Assembly (NCBI GenBank): GCA_016278415.1
Contig: JADQBV010000344.1
Location: 1-14,098 of the forward strand
Direction: 5' to 3'
Origin: Halanaerobiales bacterium
Lineage (GTDB): Bacteria > Bacillota_F > Halanaerobiia > Halanaerobiales > DTU029
Length of the DNA stretch: 14,098 bases
Within the stretch, counting starts at the first letter, position 1; each line of letters opens with the position of its first letter. Of the stretch, positions 12,144-14,098 are shown one piece after another. A program made the position numbers and the translations under genes. The notes under the pieces are model-generated. The model did no database searches, was not told where the DNA came from, and worked only from the letters and a program-made list of their open reading frames with translations.

Positions 12144-14098
12144 ATGCGCAAATATCACTTGAAAAAATTAAATAAACAACCATTATATAGTTATGAACCT
12201 TGGAGGATTACTGAAAAGGAATTTGATATAGATAATAACCATCATAATGAATCAGTATTTTCAATTGGTAATGGATATATTGGACTTAGGGGTACACTTG
12301 AGGAAGATTATACTGGCCCTGACGGTACTAGTACTAAGGGGATATATGTAAATGGTGTTTTCGCTTCAGAGTGTATTATATATGGAGAAGAGGCCCCTAA
12401 ACAACCTCAGTGTAGTCAAACTATTGTAAATATAGCTGATTGGACAATAATAAATTTATATGTTGATGGTAAAAAGTTTGATATGCTTAAAGGCCAGGTT
12501 GAAGATTATAGTAGATATCTTGATATGAAACAAGGAACCCTCAATCGTGAATTAATCTGGGAAAGCCCAGAGGGCAAAAGAGTAAAGATTAATATAAAGC
12601 GGTTTATAAGTGCCACAAGGAAGCATCTTGGTATGATAAGGTACACTGTTGAACCATTAAATTTTTCTGGTAAAATAAAATTAGTTTCCTCCCTAGAGGG
12701 GGATGTACGAAACAAATATCATTTAAGAAACCCTAAAGCATTAACTATGGTAAATAGAGGGTTTGTAGAAGATAGTAAAGAGATGTATCTAGAGCAGATA
12801 ATCGGTAGTACAAATATTAGCTTAGCTACTTGTGTTAAAAATGATCTAAGTGTAGAACAGAGTGGTAAGGTTATTGATGATTCTGGGAAGTTCCTTGATA
12901 TATCGATTATTGAAGGAGAAAAGTTGAGCCAGGATTATACTGTAGATGTAAAAACAGGAGATAAAATTATACTTAACAAGTATCTTTCAGTATATGATTT
13001 CTGTGAGCCAGAAATTTCACTTGATAAAGAAAAGATTAAAAAATTGTCTAATAATCAGGACAATAATCATGATGATAAAATTTCTAGTTTAGGTATTCTT
13101 TCTAATTCAGGTAGTTATTTGTTAGAAAGTGCCTTAAGTACAGTAAGAGAAGCCTATGAAGATGGCTATGAACATATATTAGGAGAACAAATAGATTTTT
13201 TTGACATGTACTGGCAGGATATTGATGTAAAGATTGAAGGGGACTTATCCTTACAACAGGCTTTTCGATATAATGCACTACAATTGTTTCAGTCAACAGG
13301 TAGGGATGGCAAAACTAATGTATCGGCAAAGGGTTTGACTGGTGAATTTTATGAAGGGCATTATTTTTGGGATACCGAAACATATGTCATACCATTTTTC
13401 TTATATAGTAAGCCTGAAATAGCTCGGTCACTGTTATTATACCGTTACAATATACTTGATAAAGCACGGGAGAATGCCAAAAGGGTTAGATTGGATGGTG
13501 CCCTATTTCCATGGAGGACAATAAATGGAGAGGAAGCCTCTGCATTCTTTATGGGGTCTACAGTACAATTCCATATTAATGCTGATATTGCTTATGCAAT
13601 TCATCAATACTATAATGCCACATTTGATCAAGATTTTATCTATAATTATGGTGTGGAAATACTAATAGAAACCGCTAGGATGTGGGCTAGTCGTGGTTGC
13701 TACATTCCTTTAATTAATAATAAATATTGTTTTAATGAGGTATGTGGTCCAGATGAGTATAAACCAGGTGTTAGTAATAATTGTTATACAAATTATATGG
13801 CTAAATTTAATCTGGAATATGCCAGTGAACTGGTCAAAAAAATGATAGATGAAAAGCCAGAACAATTTAATGAACTAGCTAAAAGATTGGATTTTGATAA
13901 TGATGAGTTAGATAGATGGGATCAATTAGTAGATGACATATTTTTACCATATAATGAGAGACTTGGTATTCATCCTCAAGATGATTCCTTTCTTTTAAAA
14001 GATGATATTGACATTGACTCATTGGATGAAAGTGAATTTCCACTTGTTGCAAATTGGCATCCCTTGACTATCTGGCGTTATCAGGTTATAAAACAGGC
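12144..14098 (+). CDS. GH65 disaccharide phosphorylase (maltose/kojibiose/nigerose phosphorylase type), 3'-partial
   Basis: The frame is open from the ATG to the window edge (651 codons; family length is about 750-790). GH65 phosphorylases split alpha-linked glucobioses with phosphate, giving beta-glucose 1-phosphate and saving ATP. Visible landmarks are the N-terminal domain block ESVFSIGNGYIGLRGTLEE, the (alpha/alpha)6-barrel entry EGHYFWDTETYVIPFF with D410 and E412, GALFPWRTINGEE, HINADIAYAI and the catalytic-acid motif GPDEY with E538. There is no signal peptide, so it is intracellular. A hydrophilic Asn/Asp-rich insert (about 303-311) joins the N-terminal and catalytic domains. Linkage specificity cannot be read from these motifs, and I do not choose a gene symbol. 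AGGAGGGGAG sits 4-5 bases before the ATG. It follows the glpX-like gene by 137 bases, on the same strand. Confidence 0.92.
   Translation, partial: MRKYHLKKLNKQPLYSYEPWRITEKEFDIDNNHHNESVFSIGNGYIGLRGTLEEDYTGPDGTSTKGIYVNGVFASECIIYGEEAPKQPQCSQTIVNIADWTIINLYVDGKKFDMLKGQVEDYSRYLDMKQGTLNRELIWESPEGKRVKINIKRFISATRKHLGMIRYTVEPLNFSGKIKLVSSLEGDVRNKYHLRNPKALTMVNRGFVEDSKEMYLEQIIGSTNISLATCVKNDLSVEQSGKVIDDSGKFLDISIIEGEKLSQDYTVDVKTGDKIILNKYLSVYDFCEPEISLDKEKIKKLSNNQDNNHDDKISSLGILSNSGSYLLESALSTVREAYEDGYEHILGEQIDFFDMYWQDIDVKIEGDLSLQQAFRYNALQLFQSTGRDGKTNVSAKGLTGEFYEGHYFWDTETYVIPFFLYSKPEIARSLLLYRYNILDKARENAKRVRLDGALFPWRTINGEEASAFFMGSTVQFHINADIAYAIHQYYNATFDQDFIYNYGVEILIETARMWASRGCYIPLINNKYCFNEVCGPDEYKPGVSNNCYTNYMAKFNLEYASELVKKMIDEKPEQFNELAKRLDFDNDELDRWDQLVDDIFLPYNERLGIHPQDDSFLLKDDIDIDSLDESEFPLVANWHPLTIWRYQVIKQ

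Overview
The window looks like chromosomal DNA from a low-GC, strictly fermentative anaerobic Firmicute. Halanaerobiales-like is my guess from protein style, not something I could search. The evidence is very AT-rich intergenic DNA, purine-rich AGGAGG-type ribosome binding sites, a ccpN/PPDK-regulator pair, a GH65 phosphorylase, a GH4 alpha-galactosidase and B12-dependent methyl-transfer accessory genes.

Layout. Positions 1-62 (minus) hold the start of a small cysteine-rich protein that runs off the left edge, behind a perfect-consensus promoter and a palindrome. Next come a stand-alone MogA/MoaB-type protein (597-1097, plus) and a convergent MenA-like UbiA prenyltransferase (1240-2139, minus). 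A divergent intergenic region rich in inverted and GATA repeats leads to a MelA-like GH4 enzyme (2475-3791), then to an Old-Yellow-Enzyme flavoprotein ending in a cysteine cluster (3961-5010). Positions 5466-8728 are the remains of a corrinoid methyltransferase operon: a 5'-truncated, frameshifted MtaA/URO-D-type methyltransferase, an intact RACo-like corrinoid-activation ATPase, and a MetH-activation-domain protein. No corrinoid-binding protein is present in the window.

Positions 9171-12006 carry carbon-flux control genes: ccpN (HTH plus two CBS domains), the PPDK regulatory kinase/phosphorylase, a terminator, then a GlpX-family protein behind its own promoter. That GlpX aligns without gaps to E. 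coli GlpX up to residue 213, as I recall that sequence, yet it has lost K29, E57, E59, D85 and E213, the catalytic and metal-binding positions. It is most likely a maintained pseudoenzyme and is the most unusual item here. The window ends inside a GH65 disaccharide phosphorylase (12144 to the right edge).

How the parts may fit: GH4 and GH65 feed hexoses and hexose phosphates into glycolysis. CcpN and the PPDK regulator set the glycolysis/gluconeogenesis direction. The GlpX-like protein may be a sugar-phosphate sensor rather than a phosphatase (inference). The B12 cluster appears to be decaying or to serve partners elsewhere.
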